A stretch of 26,386 nucleotides of DNA from a virus, in the IMG/VR virus record IMGVR_UViG_3300031951_001045, positions 1 through 26,386 of that record. One strand, 5' to 3'. Below, in pieces: positions 1-6,223 of this stretch. The first letter of the stretch is position 1, and each line of letters opens with the position of its first letter. Under the pieces are notes generated by a model. It was not told where the DNA came from, searched no databases, and was given only the letters and a program-made list of their open reading frames with translations. Both the position numbers and the translations under genes were made by a program.

Positions 1-37
1 TGGCTACCGCTTCAAAGCCGACGCCGCCATGGGACAT
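1..37 (-). CDS. Start of a gene leaving the window, partial
   Basis: An ATG at 37-35 on the minus strand overlaps the TAA stop of the preceding 101-aa gene (39-37) in a TAATG arrangement. The frame is open to the window edge and gives MSHGGVGFEAVA. A GCAGG stretch lies about 8 bases upstream. The tight stop-start coupling and the open frame make it likely that the late operon continues here, but 12 residues do not allow a function to be named. A virion or tail gene would fit the position. Confidence 0.55.
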   Translation of the reverse strand, partial: MSHGGVGFEAVA

Positions 38-342
38 TACGCAATACCTGCTTGGATCAGTTTCAGGGTCACGGTTCCCGCGCCTGAGTTCATGGTGATA
101 CGAATTGCGGTCACAGGAAAAGCATAGTTTCCGTCTGCATTTGCGATTGCCGCAGCTACAGTCGGGTGGGGAAACCAGGTGGAAAAACCAACCGCCGGAT
201 CGTCAAAAGTATGCTGAACCGTGTAATTTACCGTTCCAGTCTTTACCACTCCAAATCCAACATTGAAAGGAGTGGCATTTAAATTCATTACAATTGGAGT
301 GCTTGAGCCAGCTCCTGTTTGGCTTACGGTTTGTAATTTCAT
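37..342 (-). CDS. Putative small virion protein (101 aa)
   Basis: This 101-aa protein is rich in Thr, Val, Ala and Gly and looks all-beta. It has no signal peptide and no membrane segment. The segment VNYTVQHTFDDPAVGF followed by FPHPTV and a C-terminal ITMNSGAGTVTLKLIQ stretch resembles small structural proteins that sit near the capsid genes of uncultured phages; this is recall, not a search. AAGGA lies 7 bases before the ATG and overlaps the U-tract of the terminator at 355-377, so transcripts that read through would carry the ribosome site. The stop is coupled (TAATG) to the next gene. A minor capsid, neck or tail role is inference from position. Confidence 0.75.
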   Translation of the reverse strand: MKLQTVSQTGAGSSTPIVMNLNATPFNVGFGVVKTGTVNYTVQHTFDDPAVGFSTWFPHPTVAAAIANADGNYAFPVTAIRITMNSGAGTVTLKLIQAGIA

Positions 343-354
343 CTGTTATTCCTT

Positions 355-377
355 AAAAAGCGGGGGCTTTCGCCCCC
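355..377 (-). terminator. Intrinsic terminator inside the late operon
   Basis: On the minus strand this reads GGGGGC-GAAA-GCCCCC followed by GC and TTTTT. It is a 6-bp all-GC stem closed by a GNRA tetraloop with a U-tract, the classic Rho-independent form. It lies between the KKGG-repeat gene and the 101-aa gene, so it probably lowers rather than ends expression of the downstream genes. Confidence 0.8.
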
Positions 378-384
378 ACTCCAT

Positions 385-1212
385 TTAGCATGAACCACCG
401 TACCGCATTTGCTTTCCGTATTTGCTGTAAATCTCTACATCTTTAGATTTAGCAGCCTTCATGGCCGGTGCATTTTCCTTATCAAACGTCTTGGTTAGAC
501 GCTTTTCAGCGGGAGTCATGACCTGGCCACCTTTTTTGAAGGTTCCGGAAAGTTGATTGATGCTAACGGGTGTGGAAGGTTTTTTATGACCTTGAGGCAT
601 GGACTTAGCCTTGCCTGAATCATTTACCGACCCACCCTTAGCATACTTTTTTGCGGCACCGCCTTTCTTATAACCACCGCCATTACCAAGTTTTACATCG
701 CCGGTTTTAGCTGGTGAATGGTCAGGTTTGGTTGTAACCATCTTGGTATTGCGATACACCCCACCTTGATTTTCGGTGTTGATAATACCACCATGCTTAT
801 AACCGCCTTGACCATTTACTACGCCACCGGTTTTGTAACCACCTTGGCCTTTAACAACGCCGCCGGTCTTTAGTCCTTTATGAGCTTTGGAAGCAGGCAT
901 ACTTTTATGCTTCTTAAACTCACTAGCAACTTTCATTTCCTTAGCGTGTTCGGCTTTGGTTTCACCGCCTTCTTTCATCATGGGGCGCGCCGGTCGTGCT
1001 GGGCGCATAGGCATACGCGGTGCCGGTCGTGCCATAGCACGTCCAACAGGCATAGGCATGGGCGCACGCATACCAGACATACCACCATCCAACATTTTCT
1101 TAACTTTTGCACTGCCACCTTTTTTCATGGTGACGGCGCCGCCTTTTTTGAGCTTAAGCTCAACGGAAGGCTCCGTAGTCATCATCTTGACCATCGGCTT
1201 AAATTCACCCAT
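385..1212 (-). CDS. Lys/Gly-rich KKGG-repeat protein (275 aa)
   Basis: This is a strongly basic, low-complexity 275-aa protein. Residues about 45-80 form a Met/Pro/Arg/Ala stretch (MPMPVGRAMARPAPRMPMRP). Residues about 115-150 hold three imperfect 12-residue repeats of the form K-T/H-GG-V/I-V/I-x-G-QGGY. KKGG or KGG occurs repeatedly from end to end. It has no catalytic motif, signal peptide or membrane helix. AAGGAG lies 7 bases before the ATG. It sits two genes downstream of the major capsid gene and is flanked by hairpins on both sides. Small KKGG-type proteins occur in structural operons of many uncultured phages, with no known function. A nucleic-acid-binding or virion-internal role would fit the charge but is inference. 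The 60-aa protein at 6041-6223 has the same composition. Confidence 0.8.
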   Translation of the reverse strand: MGEFKPMVKMMTTEPSVELKLKKGGAVTMKKGGSAKVKKMLDGGMSGMRAPMPMPVGRAMARPAPRMPMRPARPARPMMKEGGETKAEHAKEMKVASEFKKHKSMPASKAHKGLKTGGVVKGQGGYKTGGVVNGQGGYKHGGIINTENQGGVYRNTKMVTTKPDHSPAKTGDVKLGNGGGYKKGGAAKKYAKGGSVNDSGKAKSMPQGHKKPSTPVSINQLSGTFKKGGQVMTPAEKRLTKTFDKENAPAMKAAKSKDVEIYSKYGKQMRYGGSC

Positions 1213-1234
1213 ATCTGGCTCCTTAGGTTAGAAC

Positions 1235-1256
1235 CCCGGAAGGTTTCCCCTCCGGG
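1235..1256 (-). terminator. Hairpin between late genes, weak terminator or processing site
   Basis: CCCGGA (1235-1240) and TCCGGG (1251-1256) form a 6-bp stem. After one A-C mismatch it is extended by a GG/CC pair, leaving a 4-base loop. It lies between the stop of the beta-helix-like gene and the ribosome-binding site of the KKGG gene. On the transcribed minus strand only GGTTCT follows, so the U-tract is poor. It could be a weak terminator, an RNA-stabilising hairpin or a processing site. Confidence 0.45.
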
Positions 1257-1262
1257 AGTTCA

Positions 1263-2291
1263 TCAGGTCGGATTTGTACCGATACCACCATCAGCCGCTG
1301 CCGGCTGAGGCATATCAATATAAATCTGTCCACGGGTGGTAGCGTCCGAACCGTACTCCGAAATGCCAACCATCATTGTGTTTTGCACGACCACTTGGCC
1401 GCCTGAGGATGCCGGTAGAGTGGCAAACGCAGACAGGGTTGTGGAGGTAGAGCCCACATTATTGATGAATGAGCAGTTCTTAAAGACTTGATAGCGGTCC
1501 ATGCCTGAAGCGGCAGAAACCAACAGACCAAGCGGAGTTCCGGCAGATGCTTGGAACGGAAATACGCAGCTATCAAAGATGTTGCGAGCCGTACCACCAG
1601 CCAGTTCAACAGTCGCATTCGCACCGCTACGGGCAACAGTATCGCCACCCAAAACGCAATTAATGAAGGTGTGCTCACCACCACCATTGAGTTTCAGAGT
1701 ACGCGAGTTGGCACCAGTAGCAGAGGTGCTATCGGCCATACCGTAGATGTTGACATTGCTATATGCATTGCGACCGCCAGAGTCGGTCCAAGCAATCATA
1801 CCGTTTGCGCCTGTGGAGAAACCACAGAACACAGACAGGTTAGCAAAGTAACAACCCGATGCGGTGACATTGATAAATGCCAAGCTATTGAAAGTTGCTT
1901 GTGTATAAGTACCCGTTGGAGGAGCAATACGTGCCCGCTGAGCGACCATAGTCGGCGCAGCCACACCAATCAGGTGCGTGGCGTTCTTGTTCCAATTCAG
2001 AGTACCTGCGGTTGCCGATGAATCAATCGTTTGCGCAAGAGCGGTTGACAATCGCGCAGAACCGGCAGAGGTGCCATCGCCCATCAGGACAACGACATCG
2101 TTATTGCCGGCCGTGCACTTGGCCAATGCTCCATACAAAGTCTTGAGCGGCAGCTCTGGTGTGCCATCGTTACCATCAGCACCATTTACCGGGTCTACAA
2201 AGTAGTAGTTACCGGTAAATGGAAGGCCACCAATGGTTCCGAGAACAGGCACACCAAAACTAGTAATCCCATTAGGGAAATTAGTCAGCAT
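1263..2291 (-). CDS. Putative beta-helix virion protein (342 aa)
   Basis: The 342-aa protein is rich in Gly, Ala, Ser, Thr and Asn. Near residues 29-55 it has YYFVDPVNGADGNDGT followed by PLKTLYGAL. This is the pattern seen at the start of right-handed parallel beta-helix (pectate-lyase-like) folds in phage tail spikes and surface proteins. The following 250 residues have short alternating beta-strand runs with Asn/Gly turns (for example SGCYFANLSVFCGF, EHTFINCVLGG, RYQVFKNCSFINN), as expected for stacked rungs. It lies 23 bases after the major capsid gene in the same operon. A virion surface or decoration role is likely; a tail-spike or depolymerase role is possible, but I see no identifiable active site. 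Confidence 0.7.
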   Translation of the reverse strand: MLTNFPNGITSFGVPVLGTIGGLPFTGNYYFVDPVNGADGNDGTPELPLKTLYGALAKCTAGNNDVVVLMGDGTSAGSARLSTALAQTIDSSATAGTLNWNKNATHLIGVAAPTMVAQRARIAPPTGTYTQATFNSLAFINVTASGCYFANLSVFCGFSTGANGMIAWTDSGGRNAYSNVNIYGMADSTSATGANSRTLKLNGGGEHTFINCVLGGDTVARSGANATVELAGGTARNIFDSCVFPFQASAGTPLGLLVSAASGMDRYQVFKNCSFINNVGSTSTTLSAFATLPASSGGQVVVQNTMMVGISEYGSDATTRGQIYIDMPQPAAADGGIGTNPT

Positions 2292-2314
2292 GATTTTCTC
2301 CTGTTCTCAGACGA

Positions 2315-3229
2315 TTAAATACCAGGCGTTCCGTACATCGCGCGAGGATCGGTAAAGCCAACGTCATAACGCTCGGTTGCTTTGTACCGCATAGAATCGG
2401 TTTCAAAGTCACCTTCCATGGTCTTTTCAAGGCCACGGCGCATCATCAGCTTCATACCCTCAGGCGCGTCGGTTTGCACCCACCATGCAGTCGCGGAGGT
2501 CAGACGCGACAAAACGGCAGCACCCTCATCGAGCAGTCCAATGGACTTGATCGGGTTGATGTCGTTGTTAGCGTTGCCTGCACGAAGCACTGACTTCAGC
2601 AAAACTTCAGCTTGGAAGACGTTGCCAGGAGCAACCACCAGTTGGCGGGGCACCAGACGAATCTTCTTGCCGTTGTTATCCACTGCCTGACGAATTTGGA
2701 TGAGCATCTGCTCAAGCGAGGTCTGCGACAGGTTAGCAGGTGTAGTCAGCAGGTTGCTGAAGGTACCGTTTACGATCGGGTGCGAGGTGGAGTTCAATTG
2801 AACGCCGTCGCCGCCGGGGTAAGCGGAGTTAAATGCACGGTTGAGCACGTTTGCGCTTAGTGTCTCTTTGGTCTCAATCAGAGATTGAGCCAGATGACGA
2901 GCGTAAACTTGACCAATACGAATATGGTCGCCGTCTTCCACCAGCACTTTGGTCAATGCAAAGGCCAGGCCATAGACATTGTACACATAACGCTTGAGGA
3001 AGAGCACACCACCTTGCTGATAGGTAACCGGAGTTCCATCAGGCAGTTGCGGCGCGGCGCCAAATCCATACAGGACCGGCTCTTCATGGTAATTGCGGGG
3101 AATACCTTGCTGCTCACGGAAAACCCGTGACCATTCATCGGTACGTTGATCGTAGACTCCATCGAAGCATTCATTGAGGATTGGCTCAACTATACTTCTA
3201 AAGTCGGTACTGCGCATCGGGGCTGCCAT
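2315..3229 (-). CDS. Major capsid protein, HK97-fold type
   Basis: The 304-aa protein has the layout of Mu-like/HK97-fold major head proteins: a helical N-terminus, a long spine-like helix (ARHLAQSLIETKETLSANVL, about residues 110-130), a loop with NSTSHPI, then LSQTSLEQMLIQIR. Next come a P-domain strand RLVPRQLVVAPGNVFQAEVL, a segment NDINPIKSI, and SATAWWVQTDAPEGMKLMMR near the C-terminus, a typical signature of these capsid proteins. The length fits a capsid protein without an N-terminal delta domain, and a separate scaffold-like gene lies upstream at 4415-5422. The gene order scaffold, unknown, decoration, capsid supports the call. It should be the most abundant virion protein. Confidence 0.9.
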   Translation of the reverse strand: MAAPMRSTDFRSIVEPILNECFDGVYDQRTDEWSRVFREQQGIPRNYHEEPVLYGFGAAPQLPDGTPVTYQQGGVLFLKRYVYNVYGLAFALTKVLVEDGDHIRIGQVYARHLAQSLIETKETLSANVLNRAFNSAYPGGDGVQLNSTSHPIVNGTFSNLLTTPANLSQTSLEQMLIQIRQAVDNNGKKIRLVPRQLVVAPGNVFQAEVLLKSVLRAGNANNDINPIKSIGLLDEGAAVLSRLTSATAWWVQTDAPEGMKLMMRRGLEKTMEGDFETDSMRYKATERYDVGFTDPRAMYGTPGI

Positions 3230-3242
3230 TTACATACCCTCC

Positions 3243-3842
3243 TTAAATGGCGTTCACAGTACCTGCGTACTGAGACTCGCTGATTTGTACCCGTACAATC
3301 GTGTACGCATCTCCCCAAGCGTTATCCGGATAGGGGGCTATATCAATGACACGACACTGCTTGGCAGCACCCGAACCAGCAGCCGAAGTACCTAGGGTAG
3401 CTTGCGACAGACCAGTCGTGGTTGAGCCTGCAGTCTCATTTGTGATATCAAACTCATCACCAACAGCAGCTTGTGTTAAGCTACCTGCAGCCTGAATCTC
3501 ATACACAATGTTTGCGTCTTGATAAAAGTAAACAACAACCGAGCCAACTTGGAATGATTCATTGGCAGGCCAGTAATTGCTTACACGGCGGCGACCAGTG
3601 GCATCAGTCCACTCAACACCGGCAAACGCTCCAAGGAACGCTTCACCAGTAGCAGCGGGCTCAATCCAACCGGCCGTGTTCATTTTTACAGGTTGACCTT
3701 TGAGAATGTTGCTGGCAAAACCAGCTGAAACATTCCCTGAGGTCGACACTGCTTGAATACCGTTTGCAAGTGCGAAGGCGCGATCCAGACCAGAAGGATG
3801 GAACGCCGGGCGCAATCCAAACGGAGCAGAAGTAGCACTCAT
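3243..3842 (-). CDS. Putative capsid decoration protein (199 aa)
   Basis: This 199-aa protein lies directly upstream of the major capsid gene with a 13-base gap. It begins MSATSAPFGLRPAFHPSG, a start I associate with small structural proteins next to capsid genes in uncultured tailed phages. The rest is predicted beta-rich: VSAGFASNILKGQPVKMN, a GAFAGVEW segment, FQVGSVVVYFYQDA, then a Ser/Thr/Gly/Ala-rich linker and a C-terminal YTIVRVQISESQ strand. It has no signal peptide or membrane helix. Position and composition suggest a head decoration, stabilisation or head-fibre protein; the exact role is inference. Confidence 0.7.
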   Translation of the reverse strand: MSATSAPFGLRPAFHPSGLDRAFALANGIQAVSTSGNVSAGFASNILKGQPVKMNTAGWIEPAATGEAFLGAFAGVEWTDATGRRRVSNYWPANESFQVGSVVVYFYQDANIVYEIQAAGSLTQAAVGDEFDITNETAGSTTTGLSQATLGTSAAGSGAAKQCRVIDIAPYPDNAWGDAYTIVRVQISESQYAGTVNAI

Positions 3843-3876
3843 AAGAGTCCTTTCACAGTTTGGTTATGTCCATCAC

Positions 3877-4410
3877 CTATTCGAAGACAGGTGGACGAAC
3901 GTGGGCGTCAGTATCTATGCCATCGCCCTCAACCGATACTAGTGAACGACCTTGTTTATCGCGAGCACCTTGTAATTGCTCTTGTTGCACACGAATTTTA
4001 TCTTGCTCTTCCAATGGCGCGCGATGGTGCAAATCCATCATAATTTCTTGATAGATTTCCATGGGCATTTTATAGAGAAGCATTTCATTGCAAGCAACAA
4101 AACCTACATGCTCACCTGATTTCACTTTTAAATGCTCAAAGCCGGGCAGTTCATCGGCTTTCACTGGTTCATAGCCCAGTCGCATTCTTTTATGAATGGG
4201 GTCGTAACCGTTGGTTGAAGATAGCCAACATAGATGGTAGCCGGGAATTTCCGGCGGGGTCGGAAGGGCTTCTTGTAACCACTCCGAGCGGAACATCTTA
4301 CGACGTTCCTCGGATAATGCAAAATTTTCTTCAGGCGCTGCGCGCGGTGCATCTTCTTGTGCGCGATTTTCGCGGCCTGCTCTAACATTACGTTTAATTC
4401 TTTCATCCAT
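3877..4410 (-). CDS. Unknown capsid-operon protein (177 aa)
   Basis: I do not recognise a domain. The 177-aa protein begins with a charged, disordered-looking segment rich in Arg, Glu and Ala (residues 1-45). It then has a folded part with PEIPGYHLCWLSSTNGYDPI, a G-E-H-VGFVACNEMLLYKMP segment and a helical EIYQEIMMDLHH, and ends in a Glu/Gln-rich helical stretch. It follows the scaffold gene by 4 bases and precedes the decoration-type gene by 34. Its place between scaffold and capsid suggests an assembly role, but no activity can be assigned. Confidence 0.75.
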   Translation of the reverse strand: MDERIKRNVRAGRENRAQEDAPRAAPEENFALSEERRKMFRSEWLQEALPTPPEIPGYHLCWLSSTNGYDPIHKRMRLGYEPVKADELPGFEHLKVKSGEHVGFVACNEMLLYKMPMEIYQEIMMDLHHRAPLEEQDKIRVQQEQLQGARDKQGRSLVSVEGDGIDTDAHVRPPVFE

Positions 4411-4414
4411 GATA

Positions 4415-5422
4415 TCAGCTCCGTGCCTTGTTTTGTTTATCCCACTCGCGGAATTTATTGATCATCTTTGCGCGTGCACTGGGGTCATCCCACATGCCTG
4501 CGTCTTTAATCGCTTTAACGCGCTCAGGATCTAGCCTAAATTCATTAGGCTTGAGTGAGCCAGTTGTTTCGCGACCGGAAGATGTCACTACAGACCTCGG
4601 TTTCTGATTTCTGATGGGGGGATTATACCCATTTGTGTAGCGATGGGGAAGGTATTTTTGCAACCGCTCGTCAAGCTCTTCCCAATAGTCTGCAAGCGAT
4701 GGGTCAAAGCCTTCTTCGGTTAAAGCTTGATCGATAGTTTGCGCAACTCGTGAATCATGATCACGAAGCTGCGGATCATACCAATCATTCTTCTCCATCC
4801 AACGCGTAGCCATGCGCTGAACCATAGGATCAGGCACTTGGATGTTATTTTGCTTAGGCTGACTGATCTGCTTATTGGCATTCTCTTTAATAGATTGCAG
4901 AGATTCCAACTGTCGCATGCTGTCGTACCAAAGTTGCTGTGCTTTGGTTACTTCAGCGCCATCACGAGCATTGACTGCTTCTTGCAACTTCATTTTGGCA
5001 TACTCTACACGAGTACCAGCATCGTCAATTGCTTTTTCTAATCGTGCTAACTCAGCGCCTGAGGTTCTTTTCTCTAAAACTGCTAGTCTTTCAGCTAACT
5101 CGGAGTTTTGCTTTTTAAGAGCAGTAATTAGATGGTTAGATTCACGAGCTTTTTCCTTATGAATCTGCTTTTTAAGCTTTCTTTCCTCACGACGGGCCAC
5201 TCTAATGGCCTCGCGATCCGGATCTGTGGTAGATCCTTCATCTTGTATGTCATCACCACCTTCATCGTCACTTTCTTGTGCATCTTGTGCACTTTCTGAC
5301 TCAATAGGCGGTGCTTTTACCTCTTCTTGAGGCGCAGATTGTGGCTCATCGGGCAAAGAGACCACTGCAGAGCCATCATCCGACTCCGCGACCTGCATTT
5401 CTAGTTTTTCTGTAGGTGTCAT
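4415..5422 (-). CDS. Putative capsid scaffolding protein (335 aa)
   Basis: The 335-aa protein has a very acidic, low-complexity N-terminus (about residues 1-70, runs of D/E with DDEGGDD). A long Lys/Glu/Ala/Leu coiled coil covers about 75-195, followed by a basic, Pro/Arg-containing C-terminal part. This composition and the position a few hundred bases upstream of the major capsid gene are typical of phage scaffolding proteins, which fill the procapsid and leave before or during packaging. AAAGGA lies about 9 bases before the ATG. I see no Ser-His protease triad, so this is a stand-alone scaffold rather than a protease-scaffold fusion. No separate head protease is visible in the window. Confidence 0.75.
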   Translation of the reverse strand: MTPTEKLEMQVAESDDGSAVVSLPDEPQSAPQEEVKAPPIESESAQDAQESDDEGGDDIQDEGSTTDPDREAIRVARREERKLKKQIHKEKARESNHLITALKKQNSELAERLAVLEKRTSGAELARLEKAIDDAGTRVEYAKMKLQEAVNARDGAEVTKAQQLWYDSMRQLESLQSIKENANKQISQPKQNNIQVPDPMVQRMATRWMEKNDWYDPQLRDHDSRVAQTIDQALTEEGFDPSLADYWEELDERLQKYLPHRYTNGYNPPIRNQKPRSVVTSSGRETTGSLKPNEFRLDPERVKAIKDAGMWDDPSARAKMINKFREWDKQNKARS

Positions 5423-5443
5423 ATGTCAGTTTCCTTTCAAAAC

Positions 5444-5866
5444 TTAAATAAACGCCTTAATCTTCAACGGGTCGCCGGTTACTTTGCCAATAAGTTCATG
5501 GTCATTAAAGAACGTAAACAGCGCGCGTCCTTTTAAGCCATCTTGCTCAAAGTCGACTTCCCAACGGTCGCCGCCCCACTTAGGAACGCGCACAAAATCA
5601 CCAATTTGAGCCCATGCTCCTTCGGGCCATGGCTCCATTGTGTCACGTTTCTTGAAAGCCAAAGGTCCTATGGCAATAATTTTGCCAATCATGGTGTTCC
5701 ACTTCTCGGCTTCTTTGGTTTCTTCGGGGATTACAATGCCGGCTGATGTTACTTTTTCTTTCACAGCTCTTATTTGAATAAGAACTCGAGCGCCATACGG
5801 CGACATAAGTGGATCTACTGCTGGAAACGCTTCTGCAAGCGTTTGTTCTACAATGTCATTCGACAT
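5444..5866 (-). CDS. groES: GroES-like co-chaperonin (140 aa)
   Basis: The protein matches the GroES (Cpn10) fold. A strand with ARVLIQIRAV (about 26-35) leads to a mobile-loop-like segment KVTSAGIVIPEETKEA (39-52), which in GroES contacts GroEL. Then come MIGKIIAIGP and a GDFVRVPKWGG strand-turn. At 140 aa it is longer than host GroES (about 97 aa) because of an N-terminal extension and an insert around GPLAFKKRDTMEPWPEGAWA. T4 gp31 is a known phage co-chaperonin that works with host GroEL to fold the capsid protein. Location between portal and scaffold genes fits the same job. A good ribosome site (AGAGGAAG) precedes the ATG, and the start overlaps the upstream gene by 11 bases. Confidence 0.85.
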   Translation of the reverse strand: MSNDIVEQTLAEAFPAVDPLMSPYGARVLIQIRAVKEKVTSAGIVIPEETKEAEKWNTMIGKIIAIGPLAFKKRDTMEPWPEGAWAQIGDFVRVPKWGGDRWEVDFEQDGLKGRALFTFFNDHELIGKVTGDPLKIKAFI

Positions 5867-6041
5867 TTTTTGCTTCCTCTAAAAGTTGATTAATTAAACT
5901 TAAGGCTTTTTCCAAGCCTACGTTTTCTCCAACCAAGCGTTGGTATGCTTCCCAAGACGAAGCATTGCCATTAGCTAAAGATTTTGCTATATCTCCTTGC
6001 TGTTGCTTAATCAAAGTGATTAGTTCAGCAATGGAAAACAT
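5856..6041 (-). CDS. Small helical protein of unknown function (61 aa)
   Basis: This 61-aa protein starts MFSIAELITLIKQQQGDIAK and is almost entirely predicted helix, ending LSLINQLLEEAKNVE. It may dimerise as a helical bundle. I chose the ATG at 6041 over the TTG at 6047 because GAGG lies 6 bases before the ATG but touches the TTG directly. The ATG is also coupled (TAATG) to the stop of the gene before it. It overlaps the GroES-like start by 11 bases. Small helical proteins of this kind are common in phage head operons; no function can be named. Confidence 0.7.
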   Translation of the reverse strand: MFSIAELITLIKQQQGDIAKSLANGNASSWEAYQRLVGENVGLEKALSLINQLLEEAKNVE

Positions 6042-6223
6042 TAGCAACCTCGAGCGCTACGCTTAGTCATGCCTCCATTTTTCATTGCTGATGCTTTGCC
6101 ACCATAAGCCTTGGCCATAGGTTTGGCGTTTTTTTGTACTTTGCCCCCTTTCTTTAAATGCGTCTCTGCCCCAGGTTGCCCCATGGCAATTCTTTTATGC
6201 ATATTGATAGGTCCTTCAGACAT
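6041..6223 (-). CDS. Small Lys/Gly-rich protein (60 aa)
   Basis: The 60-aa basic protein has HLKKGGKVQKNAKPMAKAYGG and a C-terminal MKNGGMTKRSARGC. Its composition and the KKGG/KNGG turns match the larger 275-aa protein at 385-1212. It ends in a single Cys. It overlaps the portal stop by 8 bases and is coupled to the next gene by TAATG, so it is clearly part of the operon. Function is unknown; a DNA- or capsid-associated role is inference from charge alone. Confidence 0.7.
   Translation of the reverse strand: MSEGPINMHKRIAMGQPGAETHLKKGGKVQKNAKPMAKAYGGKASAMKNGGMTKRSARGC

Noticed and set aside
781-860. CRISPR-like or tandem DNA repeat
   Set aside because: The repetition is of 12 codons within an open frame (K-T/H-GG-V-V-x-G-QGGY) and varies at third positions; it is protein repetition, not a DNA array.
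880-2021. Several plus-strand frames of 80-156 codons opposite the KKGG and beta-helix genes
   Set aside because: They are antisense shadows caused by the composition of the minus-strand genes, lack ribosome sites, and run against the clear operon.
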